Assembly (NCBI GenBank): GCA_963969365.1
Contig: OZ017758.1
Coordinates: 806,001 to 870,000, forward strand
Direction: 5' to 3'
Length of the DNA: 64,000 nt
DNA from: Asterochloris sp. CNOR1
Taxonomy: Eukaryota; Chlorophyta; Trebouxiophyceae; Trebouxiales; Trebouxiaceae
A program made the position numbers and the translations under genes. How positions within the stretch are numbered: position 1 is the stretch's first letter; every line of letters begins with the position of its first letter. Shown one piece after another: positions 62,686-64,000 of this stretch. The notes beneath the pieces are model-generated. The model was not told the origin of the DNA. It searched no databases and saw nothing but the letters and a program-made list of their open reading frames with translations.

Positions 62686-64000
62686 ATGGACCAAGAGGCG
62701 TAAGTTATGGTGGCCAAGCAAGATCAGGCTGAGCGTGCAGGCTGCTTATCCATTCCTGTGCTACAGGCTGAACATCCTCAAGGTCCTGGTAGCCACTGAC
62801 AACCACCTGGTGAGGCTTCTCTCAACAGCCGTATCAAGATACAACATGGTGCAAGGCAGGAGCTCAGGGCCACATGATGTCCAAAAGCCCAGATCTTGGC
62901 TGGGCTCTGCAGGGCGTGTGGGAGAAGGATGAGATCAGGAAGGATGATGCCATGACCACCTTTGAGGAAATTCTGGGCATTGCCACCGACCGGGAGGTCG
63001 ACTTTGTGCTGCTGGGAGGTGGGCAGGTGCTTCGATACATCTGAGTAGATGAGGCCCCTTGTCAGCGGTTTGTTGGGTTGAGCAGGTCACAGCACTGTCT
63101 ATGCTGGGCAGTGCTGGATGACCTCCATCACGACATGATGAGGGGCTCACCTCATTGGGCCCACACCTGACAGCATTTGCATACAGCCTGTCTTGTCTGA
63201 CAGTGCCTCGATGCATTTTTCAGCTGCAGGCTGGCTGTCCATGGTCGGGGAGACGCACCACACATTGAAGCTGCCTGCATCCTTTGGATGTCAAAGCACC
63301 TCCTGCACCTAGAGTTCCTTGCAGGCTAGGGCCCTACTTTGAGCTGCATTTAGCTGATTTGGAGCTGCTTGCTGCCTCTCCTGTCTGTGCTGATAGAGGC
63401 CCACCCTCTTTGCAGCTGTGAGATACCTGCCAGTGCCCCCTGCTGCATGCTCCTGGTGCCAGCAGGAGAGAAAGTCAACACAGCAGAGCTGCCTGCAGCT
63501 GCGGCACTCATGGGGTGGTTCACTGCTGCACACCCCAGCACCTTGTTCCAGATTGCCAGCGCTCATCTGCAGCAGGTCTTCCTCCAGTTGGTGACAGCTG
63601 CCTACAGTCAACAAGCTCGGCAAGGCTTGACTGCAAAGCTCACTGCACAGCTTCGCTTTGTTGGCAGGAGACCTGTTTCATGACAACAACCCTTCCCGCA
63701 CAACTCTGGTCAAGGCCATGGACATCATCAAGCAGCACTCCCTCAGCGACAAGCCCATCACCTTCCAGATCCTCAGCAAACAGGACGACAACTTTGAGAA
63801 GAGGCAAGCAGGCAGGAGTCGGACAACCCTTTGAGGTGTTGTGCTGGCATTGGTTTGTGGGCAGCCGCTGGTCTTGGATGGCAAAGCAGCACAGCCAGAT
63901 GTGGGCCTGAGGCCAGCAGAGCCTGGCACATCCCCCAGGCTTACTTCTCCTGCCTCAAGCACTGCAGCAGCTGCCTTGCGTACAGACATGGTGCTGATTT
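62686..64000 (+). CDS. MRE11: MRE11 double-strand break repair nuclease, 5' part only
   Basis: Mn-dependent nuclease of the MRE11-RAD50-NBS1 complex that processes DNA double-strand breaks. Exons: 62686-62699 (14 nt, ATGGACCAAGAGGC), 62767-62809, 62913-63018 and 63668-63803, with matching phases; the rest lies beyond the right edge. Visible metal-site motifs are LKVLVATDNHL (motif I; the Asp and His ligands) and GGDLFHDN (motif II), split by an intron. EKDEIRKDDAMTTFEEILGI and SRTTLVKAMDIIKQHSLSDK match the family. Exon 4 ends at AAGAG before GCAAGC, a GC donor. Only about 100 residues are covered, so nuclease motifs III-V cannot be checked. Confidence 0.93.

Overview
The window reads as nuclear DNA of a unicellular green alga, most likely of the trebouxiophyte type. 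Genes are dense and intron-rich (typically 3 to more than 20 exons), sit on alternating strands, and have short intergenic gaps. Introns begin GT (sometimes GC) and end AG, often after CTGCAG or TGCATG-rich tracts. The gene set combines a plastid-lumen PsbP-like protein, a plant-type Raf-like (EDR1/CTR1) MAP3K and a BAHD acyltransferase with ciliary IFT70. No rRNA, tRNA, CRISPR array or bacterial-type operon was seen. The species was not identified.

Layout: organellar valyl-tRNA synthetase (-, cut by the left edge); DUF2045/KIAA0930-like protein (+); cyclin (-); IFT70 (-); a 12 kb EDR1/CTR1-like MAP3K (+); complex I subunit NDUFB7 (-); PsbP-domain lumen protein (+); 26S proteasome ATPase RPT1 (-); BAHD-like acyltransferase (+); TRAPPC12 (-); SYLF lipid-binding protein (+); CAAX protease RCE1 (+); eIF2D (-); phosphopantetheinyl transferase (+); RecX-like protein (-); PhyH-family dioxygenase (+); EF-hand protein (-); MRE11 (+, cut by the right edge). 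Several neighbours are head-to-head with 80-250 bp between start codons, or tail-to-tail with as little as 61 bp between stops. The genes do not form one pathway; they are an ordinary mix of housekeeping, signalling and organelle functions.

The most interesting signal lies in the introns. In at least seven of the eighteen genes an intron carries one to four decayed copies of its own exon/intron junction. Donor-side copies (exon end plus 5' splice site) lie downstream of the true donor. Acceptor-side copies (intron end plus exon start) lie upstream of the true acceptor. This is what is expected if tandem duplications spanning splice junctions were absorbed into introns, because splicing keeps the outermost sites, and the inner copies then decayed. 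The best cases are in the MAP3K, IFT70, RPT1, TRAPPC12, the PsbP-like gene and ValRS. GC-AG introns also recur. Exon coordinates were worked out by eye from protein-family similarity, splice consensus and reading phase. They are predictions without transcript evidence.
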